Assembly: GCF_000002985.6 (NCBI RefSeq)
Contig: NC_003280.10
Coordinates: 9,234,501-9,298,500 of the forward strand
DNA: 64,000 nt
Origin: Caenorhabditis elegans
Taxonomy: Eukaryota > Nematoda > Chromadorea > Rhabditida > Rhabditidae
Direction of reading: 5' to 3'
Positions 37,226 through 48,500 of this stretch are shown here, in pieces. The stretch's first letter is position 1; each line of letters opens with the position of its first letter. A program made the position numbers and the translations under genes. The notes beneath the pieces are model-generated. The model had not been told where the DNA came from. It worked only from the letters and a program-made list of their open reading frames with translations, and ran no database searches.

Positions 37226-38524
37226 TCATGGTTTGGCAGTTGATGAGGAAGTCGGCGAGCACACGATTTGTTGTAAGGATTGCATATTATGGGCAGTTAA
37301 CGAGGAAAGTATGGTTGAATCGACTGGTTCAAGGCACGAAGGACATGTGAATGACTTCATAAGCCATTCGTCGACGCATTCTTGATGAAACGAGTGCATG
37401 CAAGGAAGGAATCGGATTCTCTCTCCTGGCTCAAAGTCGATCATACAGATGGCACATCTGAAAATGGTTTTTTTAAAAATTTAACTAGAGCGCATTAATA
37501 CTGATTATACAGGCGCGAAATTTTGCGCCAAAGTGCGATACACGGTCTCGACACGACAATTTTTTGTTTAATGCGAAAAGGTGTGAGCCTTTATAGAATA
37601 CTGTATTTTCAAACTCTCCTTGCAGCGGAAATTTCATCATTTTTTAAGTTTCGTGAAAATGTATGTGATTTTTTAATCACATATATTTGAGTTTTCAAAA
37701 AAGAATTAAAAATCTATGAAATTTCCGTATATATCTATAGTTTAAAATTACAGTAATCTTTAAAGGCGCACACTCTTCCACAGTACACAAAAATTTTGTC
37801 GTGCCGAGACCGGGAACCATATTTTGTGAGTGAAATTTTGCGTCTGGGTGATAATAATTTTTTCAACACCTCTGCTGTAGCTCGAACAATAATTGATATT
37901 GGTCAGATTGTAGTTTGAATAATTTAGTTAATTTTTCATTTAGATCCGAATTTCAAAACTTACTCATTACTGGTCATATCTCCTCGAAATACATCAGCAG
38001 GGATTTGCTCGAGAAGTCCTCGAATTCGGTTTTTTTTTGCTTCGTCGAGTTCCTGAGAATTTTTTAAAATTTAATTAAAATTATTCTGCTCTAAACGCTC
38101 ACTTTTCCCTGTTCCTGTGCTTGTCGTTGTCTAATTACGTTGTGTTGATAGAGCTGATTTACGTACGAACTCTGAAAATTTCAGTTTAATTAAATTCAGA
38201 TTCTTCAATAATTTCTTACGCTTTGTTGCATCATTGACGGATTTGTGAAGCTCATCGCTGCGTCTGATGATCGGCTCCTGCAAAAATAGTTTATTGAACT
38301 TGTTCTATACTTCAAGCATACAATCTAATTGTATTTAAATTTTTAAAAAATCGACGTGTTTTGGTTAATACAACTTCCGTTTTCATTTTTGTGGTATATC
38401 ACATCAGTTTAGCTTCATCGACATCTCACAGTATACTAGTGAATGACAAAGTAAATTACCGTCGTAGTGGCGTCTCATCGTGCTGTCTGACGAACCCGAA
38501 CAACGACGGCAAGCAGTTTCCCAT
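37226..38524 (-). CDS. RNF11-like RING-H2 E3 ubiquitin ligase
   Basis: Minus-strand exons 38524-38460, 38277-38220, 38171-38103, 38052-37964 and 37457-37226 give 170 aa. The N-terminus MGNC matches the myristoylation/palmitoylation signal of RNF11. The C-terminal RING-H2 finger reads CAICMIDFEPGERIRF, then LPCMHSFHQEC and WLMKSFTCPSC with all zinc ligands (C-x2-C, C-x-H-x3-H-x2-C, C-x2-C). WLMKSFTCPSCLEPVD is nearly the vertebrate RNF11 sequence. RNF11 is an adaptor/E3 on endosomal membranes that works with HECT ligases. Its PPPY motif, which binds their WW domains, is not visible here, and the central region is instead Ser/Gln/Met-rich. The C-terminal tail is also longer and Ser-rich. An inverted-repeat element lies in the last intron. 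I believe this is worm C01G6.4, from memory. Confidence 0.9.
37512..37846. repeat. Fold-back (MITE-like) element in an intron
   Basis: The arms at about 37512-37566 and 37791-37846 are imperfect inverted copies sharing GGTCTCGACACGACAA-like sequence and outer GCGAAATTTTGCG-like ends. The spacer is about 225 bp and non-coding. There is no transposase, so it would be a non-autonomous element. It sits in the last intron of the RNF11-like gene. Confidence 0.75.
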
Positions 38525-38640
38525 TGTCGATCGAAAATCAAGCTGAAAAAAAAGTCGAATATATGAAGATGTGACAAAATGAGGACATCGGAGTATTTCT
38601 CAGACGACTAAAGATGAGAATTTTCTACATGACTTTTCCG

Positions 38641-38825
38641 GATGGGTCTCGCCACGCGGGCAACAAGTTACTGTAATTCGTGTCAAAATACAGTTTGCCA
38701 TAGCGTTATATTTCTCTAATTTAATTTAAAAAATTCTGACTCATGATTAAAAAATGTATATTGTACAATTTCGGCCCGTAAATTGACACGAGCTACAGTA
38801 ACCCACTGCTCGCGCCGCAAGACCT
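38641..38825. repeat. Short fold-back (MITE-like) element
   Basis: Imperfect inverted arms of about 45 bp (38641-38690 and 38780-38825). The left carries GGTCTCGCCACGCGGG and TTACTGTAATTCGTGTCAA. The right, on the other strand, carries GGTCTTGCGGCGCGAG and TTACTGTAGCTCGTGTCAA. It lies about 120 bp upstream of the RNF11-like start codon. It has no coding capacity. Confidence 0.75.
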
Positions 38826-39966
38826 TTTAGACGTCTAATTAATAGTAAGATAATGTTCAAACGTCCATGCATGGAAAACCAGGAAGGAAAATTACTCATA
38901 ATTACACATCGAACTTTAAGAACAACATCACTGCGACTTCTTTAATTAATCAGGCTTCCCAGAAAATCAATGAGAAAACATTTTTAGCGACTTTGTGAAA
39001 CATTTTATGTGTATGTGTGTCTGTGTGTTTGGGTGTGCACGGAAGCTCTCGTCAAATATTGATTCTCTGGGAAACCGGGAATGACTTTCCGTAGTTTGCA
39101 CGTATTTATGCCCAAAACAGGTCTCGAAACCAAAACAAATAGGACATGAAGACCCTTTTTTAAGGAAAAGAGTTAACAATAGACTTAAGAAGTGAGACGA
39201 TTTAATCAGTTACTGTATCTAGGTGGTAGCTAAATATACTAAATATCTTTAAATTATTTGACTGATCATTGCAGAATTTCGTAATCCGTTCTAAAACATC
39301 AAGAATCATAGGAAATGCATTAGCAACATTTTTATACGACATAATCGTACAAAACCTAATCGATAGTAAACATTAATGTTGTCTATTGATAAGAAATACA
39401 ACATTTCGATATATATTCAAATTTAAGCATGTTTCTCGCGAGGAAAGTCTAGACTAAAAAGAAATAACTAATAATTTTTGAAGTGATCAAAATTTGAAAC
39501 TTAGATTCTAAAAACTTGAATCGATACATGTGAAAACAGGTGAAAAAAAGCAGTACGACCAAAAGTGGTTGTGTCTCGAAGCAGTCTTCTCATTTTCTCT
39601 CTTTCACTCTTTCTCTCTCTGTTCGATTGCAGCTGTCTCTTTGAAACGAGAGTTCATTGAGCCATAAGAGTTTCAGACGATGAGACAGCTGAAATGAGAG
39701 TATACGAAGAAGAAGAGACGCAGAGACATAACCGCATGACTTGGGGACACTCATGCCCACTGGGGCCCCGCCTTTTCCTTCTTCAGCTGTCAATTTTGTT
39801 GACGGAACTTTATTTTTTCAAATCATATCGAACAAAATTTTTTATCAAAGAGTCCTAACTTTTTTTTTGGGATTTCTAAAACTACGATCCAAACCCTGGG
39901 ATACAGTAACCTTTTTCGTATTACAGGAACGCAAAACTCGGAGAATGCATATTGTGCGACATATTT

Positions 39967-40236
39967 GACGCGCAAAATATCTCGTAACGAAAACTACAGT
40001 AATTATTTAACTGACTACTGTAGCGCTTCTGTCGATTTACGGGCTCAATTTTCAAAATCTTTTTTTTTTTCAAAAAGTGACAGCAATATTCCATTTTCTT
40101 TCGTTTCTTCGTGTTATTTTCTCATTTTTTGCTCAATTTTATTCATTTAAAAAATCGAACGCGTAAATCGACACAAGCGATACAGTAATCATTTAAAGAA
40201 TTACTGTAGTTTTCGCTACGAGATATTTTGCGCGAC
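39967..40236. repeat. Fold-back element with ~77-bp inverted arms
   Basis: The arms 39967-40042 and 40161-40236 are near-perfect inverted copies; each starts GACGCGCAAAATATCTCGTA or GTCGCGCAAAATATCTCGTA when read inwards and ends near TGTCGATTTACG. The ~120-bp spacer is T-rich. TACTGTAG..TCGATTTACGGG sequences are a familiar dispersed worm repeat. Possible outer flanks extend a further ~10-70 bp. Confidence 0.85.
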
Positions 40237-41284
40237 GGGCTACTGTATTGTTCTCCTAATTTTTTAAAAATTGTCGTCCCAATTTCACTGGTCAAAATTC
40301 CAGAAAGAAAAATGAAAGGAGTTTCTGAGGCAAAAGATTGTGATTCGTATAAATTATAAATTGCTTTTTCAGAATTATTTTCTTCAAATACAGCATCGCT
40401 TTGTTTGGAACATCAAATTCGAATTTATTTCCACTCTCAATGTACTTAAATTTACATAATAAATTAAATATCTGTTAAGCAATAACTGAAAATTAAATAA
40501 TCGACATTTTCAGATAATTAAATCAAACTTTATCAAACTTTATTCGTGAACACCGAACAGTAATGAAAAATACAAATTTTAGCAAAATATCAAAGATTCG
40601 GGGGACACCATTCTTTTTGATGTGAAATCTGAACAGAAAAAAGGCAAATTTCGATAAAGAATATCGAGTTATTGAGAGGGAAAAGTGAGAAATTTAAGTC
40701 AGTTGGCTGCATTATCCTAGGCTAATCGGTTGAGTATATTAGAATTAAACTTGTAAAAAAAAAAGATAAACCGAAAACAAAACGACACTACTCATTGGGA
40801 TGGTAAAAGATGATGATGTTGGGATGATGGGGGAATCTCGCCGGCTAGATTATCCTAAAATTGTGCGGAATCTCCAGAGATCACACAATTCACAACTCGG
40901 GTTTTTTTGTTAGTTTTTGGGTGGGGAAAAGAGGAAAAATAAAAACAAGAAAAGTAAAAAAACAAACAGGAAAGAAATCGCCTAGGCAAAAAAGAGGAAA
41001 ATCAACCGAATGGCCATAAATAAGAGTTTTTTAACCCGCGAAATAATCAAAAGAGACAGACGAAACGTGTTTTTTTGGAGGGGAAATACTCTAACTGTAT
41101 GGAAATTGAAAAATTAATTTCGTTTTCCACATAAGATCTTAAAATACAGAAATAGGGGGATTATAAATGATTGATTAGAAAGAATATTTAATAAATGAAA
41201 TGCTACCTCGATGTCACTAATTATTCCTGGGGCGAAATTATGATAAAATGAATGGTAAGATGTTGTTGCAAATGATGAAAAATT

Positions 41285-44200
41285 TCAAGCTTCAGAAGCC
41301 TGTGGGATTGGCTTTTTATTCGGCATTGCTTGATACCTCGCATAAACTCGACCGGCTAACGCGTCTTTGGCTTCTTTTGATGGATGTGATCCACAGCACA
41401 GGAAGGTCTCGTCTTCTCGATAACAAACGTTGTCAAGACGAACACACCACACGTGGAACCATTGATTACAGATGGAGCAGGAAACCTGGAAATCATATTT
41501 GTAAAATAAAAATATTTTGAGTGTGTACCCATTGTAAGTTTTTTCTCTTTTCGTATTTGGCAGATATACAATGTCCTTTTGCTACACCACATCTTTCCTT
41601 GCTTGGCTCCGTTTTTGGTGGTTCTTCTTCTTCGGTAGGTGTCGCCTTCTTCTGTAATTTAAAGTTTTAGAAATTTAATTCAAGTTTATTCAAAAATCAC
41701 GAACCCTTCCTCGTTTCTTCTTCGGTGCTTCTTCTGGCTCTACGTCCTTGTCTTTTGTCTTTCTTTCCTTGATCGCTGATTGACTGGCTGTTCTTTTCAT
41801 GTTTTTTCTACGGCCTCCTCGTGGAGTGACCTTCTCTTCTTCTTGAACATCATCAGTCTCATCTTCATCTTCAACAACTTTTTCTTTCTTTCCAACTTTC
41901 TTTGCAGGTGTTGATTTTCCAATTCGGGTTGATCTTCTTGCTTTATCTCTTCGTTTTGTAGACTTATCGCCCGATCTTCCATCATCTTCGGAATCAGAAT
42001 CAGCAGATGATTCATCAAGTTGTTTCATTTTTCGGGAAGATGTATCTTTTTGTTTCCTCTTCGAAGATTCTGCAGGTGTGGATGATGGAGTTGCCGAAAG
42101 CGCCTTGATTTGTTTAACAAGACGAGCTGATTCGTCTGATGAATCATCAACAGCTCGTTTCTGATCTGTATTTTCTTTGCTAGAAGTCTCTTCTTCCTCT
42201 GCTACCGAAGACGTTGTCAGAGATGCAGATGTGGAGGATGTTGTGTTTGAAACAGATGGAAGGACAGAAGCCACAGATTGTGCTGCAGGTGATCCTATTT
42301 TTTCCAAAGAAACAATGCCAGAAACAGTTGATTCTGAAGATACCGAATCCTTAACGAGAGCCACAGGGTCTGGCGATCGCGATACCGGATTGGGTGTTGT
42401 AGAAGGCGTCGACACATCTTGCGCAGATTTTGAAGAAGTTACTCTAGGCAACGGTGAATTCATTGGAGTGGGAAGTGCAGAAACAACTGCTGATGGTGTT
42501 GATTGGGCGTCAATTCTGGGTGTAGAACTCATCCGGACATTCTTGTCAATCTTATTTTGAGTTTGCCGTCCATGATCTTCTGGGGATGGCGTTGGAGTCT
42601 CGGTTTCAGTTCCTCCCTTCTCGTCCTTATCAGGCTCATCTGTTCCAACAACGTCCAAGATTTCACTTTCTTCCGAATCAGTTCTTCTTCGATAGTTGTT
42701 TTCAGTTGATCCACTGCTAGCAGAATGCCTCTCATCATCAACTTCCATAGGCGCAGTTTCAGCTGATCCTTTTGATGTATGCTTCGGCGTTCCTGCTGTA
42801 GTTATCACCGCAACTTGAGATGTTATCGGAACCATTTCCATGACTCTTGAAACAGTGCTCGCATAATTCCCTGTATACACGTGAGCTACTTTGTTATTAT
42901 GCTCCTTTGCTTTTACAAGACGGTGCAAAACTACCATCATCTCCGGACTGAGCGGCTTATTCTCAATTGGAGCTACTTCCGAATTTCGAACAGTTTTCAG
43001 TTCGTCTGCAATTTTCCTCGACTTTTCACTTGAAATATTGATGGATTTGAGATGTTGTATATAACTATCTTCACTTTCGTTCGCAAGACTTGCTGTTGGA
43101 CAGAGAACACCACTTGTGCTGATTACTGTGAAGGCGCTGGATGCAGAGATTGTGAAATCATTTGATTGAACATCCTGTGCTTTTTCACTGAGTGACACGA
43201 GCAATTCTCTAATCTCAATTGTCTGTGGTTCTTCTTCTTCCATCATCACAGCTAACTCTTCTTTTCGTCTACTCAGCTCGTCCACCTTGAAGCTTCCTTT
43301 GTTTTTCTCGCAAAACGTTCCAATAATTTCCAATTTCTCGTTCTTTGTCACCAGATTCTCATAAGCCACATTAATATCCAATAGATGAGAAAGAAGCTCA
43401 ATAACTCCAGAATCGTTAACAAATGTTCCATTTTTCACGGCCATTCTCTGAGCTTGTTCTGCCAGCTTTTTCCGATAAAGTGGAGAATGCCTTGATGTCC
43501 GGTAAATGTAGTTATGCAGCGGAGAATCAAACTCTTTCCGGAATGGTGTTTTCTTTGGGATGGAGCAGAAGTATTGCGATGTGCTCTGAAAATTCATAGT
43601 TCTATATAATCATCATTCATGATAATAAATATACCGGCATCTGAGTATCTTCTGGTGTCGCTGATGAAGCAGACGATGCTCTGTTGTTTTCCATTTCCGG
43701 ACCACCTGAAAAACTGATTTTTCATCTTCAAAACTTTCAATTTCTAGGCTTCTTACCGTTTGTCGAATCCGCCTCCTGTTGAAGAACCTTATTCGTTGTA
43801 GAAGGTTCTCGTGGACCAATATCTTTCGCACAAGCTGTTCCGGCGAATACCTTCACTCTCGAGTCTCTGATCTGTTCAACAAGTTGATAAGCAGGCTCTC
43901 CAGCAGTGGACATTTCCACACAAAATGCAAAATCCGCGTCTGGATGGTCGTATTTTTGATCAGCAACGTGTTGAGATCCGTTTTTATGACCAAATTTGAT
44001 AGTATCGCCACTTTTTAGAATCTCTCGTTTGTCTTTCTGCAATTATGAGGGTTTTAGGAGACTACTGTAAAAATTGTAAAATACCGATAAACGTCGATCG
44101 TTGATATACGTTCCGTTTTCTGATATATCCTCAACAAGATACTCCTCAACACCGTCTTGATTCGTATGATGAACGCGCGCGTGGCACCGAGATATGAATT

Positions 44201-45540
44201 GTGGTCTGAAACATGATTTATTTTTAATTTATATAGAAAATTTTAAATTTCGAATTTGCATAAATGTCTACTTATAAGAAACGTTTAGTTATTTCAGTGA
44301 TACATGTCGAAACAGATTAAAGTTGTATAGTCAGAGCTATATAACTGGGAGTATATAGTTGCAGGTGGGAAAAACAGAAGAAAAGCATGTCGTATAGTTA
44401 GATTTTCTAATTAACATATTATTATTTCTATCATTGAAATAGTCTAGTCAGATATATGAGAATTATTAGAAATATAAGTAATCACAATGAGAAACATTAC
44501 TATTATTATTATGTGACAAAGATAATTGGAACGTTCAAAATGGAGATATTTTTATAAAATAATACATAAATTAAACTGAGAAAGTGGTCGTGCAACTCAT
44601 TATATCGGAAATTTTGGTCAAAATGGTCAAAGAAAGTTATTTTTCTATTGAAAAATTTATATGTGATAATAAAATAAATTGGCGAAAAACTTGGACTTCA
44701 AGCTGAAAAGTGAATTTCCACCTGTTCCAAGAAAACTCGTTTAGAAAATTGAGAAATATTTTAACATTTTCATGTTTTTTTTTTCAAAAATTCAAAAGTT
44801 TCATTCAAAAATAGTTTGCTTATCCTTGAGAAAAAGGATCAGTGAAACGAGATTTTAAATTTCAAGGGCAAAAGGATTAGATATTGTCTGATAACCTGAT
44901 AATACTACTGTAGAACAATTTTTGTGATCTTTTTTTGCGAATTAATATAAATTTGTAGAAAATAACAATGGTTTGAAGAGAGAAAAGGGATATTTCGGCC
45001 AATTTTTCGTATTTTTCTGTCGAATTTCCTTATATCCTATCCTAACAAACAGTGTCGAGACTACCAATTCCGAATAAGAAAAACAACATAAAAATATATA
45101 AGTTTTGGTCGACCAAGTGCCACCGCAATACGAGACAGAAATCATGGCTGTGTTGGTTGCTATGGGATAGACGACGGGAGGGGCGACGTGAAATTGGATT
45201 CAACATTATGAATCACAAAAGTTGATTAAGGGGTTGAGATTTTTGGATTTTACGTTATAAGAATTTTTATGAATAATATTTTGTTTTTCTTTAATAAGAA
45301 AACTCACTCCAATTCGACATGTTCCGTTCCATCAAGAAAAATCACATCGTTGGTTGTAGCTCGACCAAACGATTTGCCACCTTGCAATCTGAAAAATTCA
45401 AACATTTTTATTAACAACATGAATTTTTTAAAAACTTACGAAATGATGGTTCGTTTCCTTTCTTCTTCAGTATGCTGAGCAGTTTGTGCTCGACTAGAAT
45501 TGCACATAATTCGACGCAGATGAAGCCGCACCGTTGTCAT
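41285..45540 (-). CDS. FHA-domain plus PHD-finger nuclear protein (TCF19-like architecture)
   Basis: Minus-strand exons 45540-45440, 45388-45308, 44205-44085, 44036-43757, 43705-43635, 43585-41705, 41651-41529 and 41485-41285 give 952 aa. An FHA domain fills residues ~20-115 with the phosphothreonine-binding hallmarks G42-R43, S66-x2-H69 and N91-G92 (ENGTYIND). Residues ~200-785 are Ser/Thr/Glu-rich and disordered. Residues ~740-845 are Lys/Arg-rich (nuclear localisation and DNA or nucleosome contact likely). An atypical PHD finger sits at 866-920: C866-x6-C873, C889-x2-C892, H897-x2-C900 and C916/C917, possibly with H920. N-terminal FHA plus C-terminal PHD is the layout of vertebrate TCF19, which reads histone H3K4me3, but this protein is nearly three times longer. 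So a chromatin-reader role is inferred. I believe it is worm C01G6.5, from memory. Confidence 0.9.
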
Positions 45541-48500
45541 TTTTCAGAATTTTGTGTGATTAGGGTAAGTATGGACAATCTCAGCGCATTCCCTTTTACT
45601 GAAAAAAAAACTATTTTAATAATGAGAAGGTGGAGAAATTTGAAAAAAAAAAAGAAATACGATCGACAATCAATAAAAGGAATTTCAAATTCAATCACGA
45701 GAGAAAAGGCAATCAGTGGTGTGAAAAGTACAATTATCGTTCAATCAAGTTTTAATAGAAAGAAAATGTGATCTTTCGGCCGCTATTCTGGGTCTTCAGA
45801 AATTTTGAAAAAAAAAATTGAAATCGTGAAAATTATAGTTTTTTTGATTAGCTAAAAAATTAAGTAAAAAGTTCCAGAAATATTTTTAAATTAAGAAAAA
45901 CATTGTCTATAGTTTTTTTCCGTTTTCAAAGCCAAATTACTATCAGCTGCAGAAATGAATAGAAGAATAAGTAAGTGAAAAAAGAGAGACGGACAGGCAC
46001 GATATTATCATTCATATTATCGAATAGATAATAAAAACGATCGATCGATCAAAAAATAAATCGGTCGACTGTCAATTGAAAAAGTGACGGAAAACGGTAG
46101 AAAAAGATTGACAACAATTGTTTTTTGTAGTTGATAATGGAAAAATGAAGGTGTCAAAGTATTTGATTTTAAATTGAAGATATGTTCATTTTATTTAAGG
46201 TGGAGTAGTGGGGATTTTGTAGAAATATAATTATAATAATCGAAAGTGATCATAATAAATAAAACAATTTTAGATTTTTTCTCAAAAAATTTTGGGTTTT
46301 TTGGTCGGCTTCCAAAACTATTTTACCTGATTTTTTACTGTTAATTTTTAAAAAGTCTCAAAAAATTGTAACGTTTTTCTACGATAGTAAAATATCTCAG
46401 AACTATATGAGAATTTTTAAACAATTTCCAATTTCAAAAAATAGCTACAAGGTTTTATTCTCAAGATTTCAATTCCCTCGTTGATGAATGACTGGACCCT
46501 TTTTGTGTACTTTAGTTTTTGAAAAAAGTTTATGTCAATATTGGTGTCGGACGGGAGACGACATATGGAGAGTTAGGGTAAGTGAAATGAAAAAAATGGG
46601 TTGCGAAAAGTTTTTTTTCCTAGAGGACAGCCCAAAAAATCGAGAAAAAAGCGGTGTGAGCTGAGGAAAACCAGAAAAAATTGACACAAAAATTATTATT
46701 TTCGAGAGTCGAAAATTGAAATGAATTAATTTAAATAATAGAGGAAAATTAAACTTTGAAAACATTTTTCATGATGAAAAATACACTTTTTTTTTGGAAA
46801 TTTTTGAAAAATAAATAATAGTTAATGTTCCATTTCAACTTTTGTACTCAAAATCTCCACAACAAGTCTACAAAAATACGAAAAAAAACCCAAAATAACT
46901 AGTTGCCTGGAAACAAGAAAACGTGAGCCAAAAATAGATAAAAATCGTAAAATAAATTGTAGTCTAGAAAAAAAGTAGATAATACTAGTCTAGCAGAGCA
47001 TGTTTCTCCAATTTTCTTCAATTTTCACATAAAACTACAGTATCTGCCTTTTTTGGACAAAGTGGGCTTTGAAAATTGGTGAAAAGTGCTGCTCAGCGAC
47101 CCCATAAAATACATTTATGACAGGCAAATGCCAAGAAATTTTGGTAGTCCGTGGGGCTAATTGATAGAGTTACTTTTCATAAAATTATTGGATAATTTCC
47201 ACACACACGCAGAAAATTGCTAAGAGCAATGGAGCATCAGGAAAAAAGCGGAAAATTGTGTGTGTGGGGGAGAAATAATGGATGTGTCGTTGTGTGTGTG
47301 TGTATTTGCGAGAGAAAAGAAAAAAGAAAACGAACTCTTAGAGTGAGAGAGAAAAGATGATTGCGAAATGTTTTCCCCGTTTTTTCACATTCTTTTCCTT
47401 CGTTCAGAAACCTTTTCTACAGTATCCCCATTGGATTGAAAATTGTAAATTGTGCGTAGGTTGTTCAGAAAATGAGGAATTTACAGAACAATATTGATTA
47501 TTTCATATTTTTCGTCAATAGTTTTCCGTAAAAAGTTGAAAAAAAAACTATAAAATACGGAATCTGTTCAGCAGCTGGAAAAAACTGGTGCCAGGTGTCA
47601 CTAATTGATTTTTTTCTTTTTTGTTTTCATAAAGTATGATTCATAACTTTTTGAAGGAATAATTGAACAAAACAAAGACCACTGAAATTATTTAATTTGA
47701 TTGAAAAAAAAGTCTAGTTGAGTCACGATTCCGAGAATTTCATTTAACTTCCAAAAGTGACCAAAATTAAACACCAAGAAATTTCACATTAGTAATTCCA
47801 AAAATATGCATAATAAATTTGAAAATATACTACTCGTGACATTTTCTTTTTCTAAAATTTCATTAGCAACGAATAATGAAAAATTGGAAATTTTTCTGAA
47901 TTTTATATAATAGTTGACTACTTATAAAAAATTAAAAGACCAAGGGCACTGAAAATTAGAAAATAACGAACATTTCTTTTCGCAAAAAGTATTATATGAT
48001 ATTAAAAAATCATTAATAAAAATTCAAAAACAAAACAAATTGGATTATTTTTGATGTTTTTTTTTCTAATTCTGAACTAAAATATTTAAATTTACATAAA
48101 ATAAATTGAATTTTGTATTGTATTTCAGTTATTTTAAAAATCATTATTCTAAAATCCAAAATGTTGAACTTCTGAACGAAAATTGCGCGGAATTTATAAA
48201 AGTAAGTAGTTAAATGTTAAAAGATTCTCATAAAATAACAAAATTAGCGGAAAAAATCTACTTTTCAAATCTACGAAAAAAAACGTGAGATAAATGTCTA
48301 TTCAACAAATTCTGCCGAAGATGGTTGAGGCACACACACACACAACCACAGACACTCTCCATCTCTCTAACGTCGCTTTTTCGTTTTTCGTCGTGCTGCG
48401 CCCCCTATCCCCACACATTTCTCAATCAATAGACGAGAGAAACCAGAGAGATGCATCAGACACCGTATACTTGATGAAAGAGCATGTAAAAAGTGGAGAC

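Larger units (their letters stand above)
38525..41284. other. Intergenic region with two fold-back elements
   Basis: This is the 5' flank of the RNF11-like gene and the 3' flank of the FHA-PHD gene. Two inverted-repeat elements are listed separately (38641-38825 and 39967-40236). A CT/GA-rich stretch lies at 39590-39720. No coding exon is supported. Confidence 0.5.

Noticed and set aside
42177..42560. 127-codon plus ORF opposite the FHA-PHD gene
   Set aside because: Antisense shadow of the Ser/Glu-rich exon 41705-43585.
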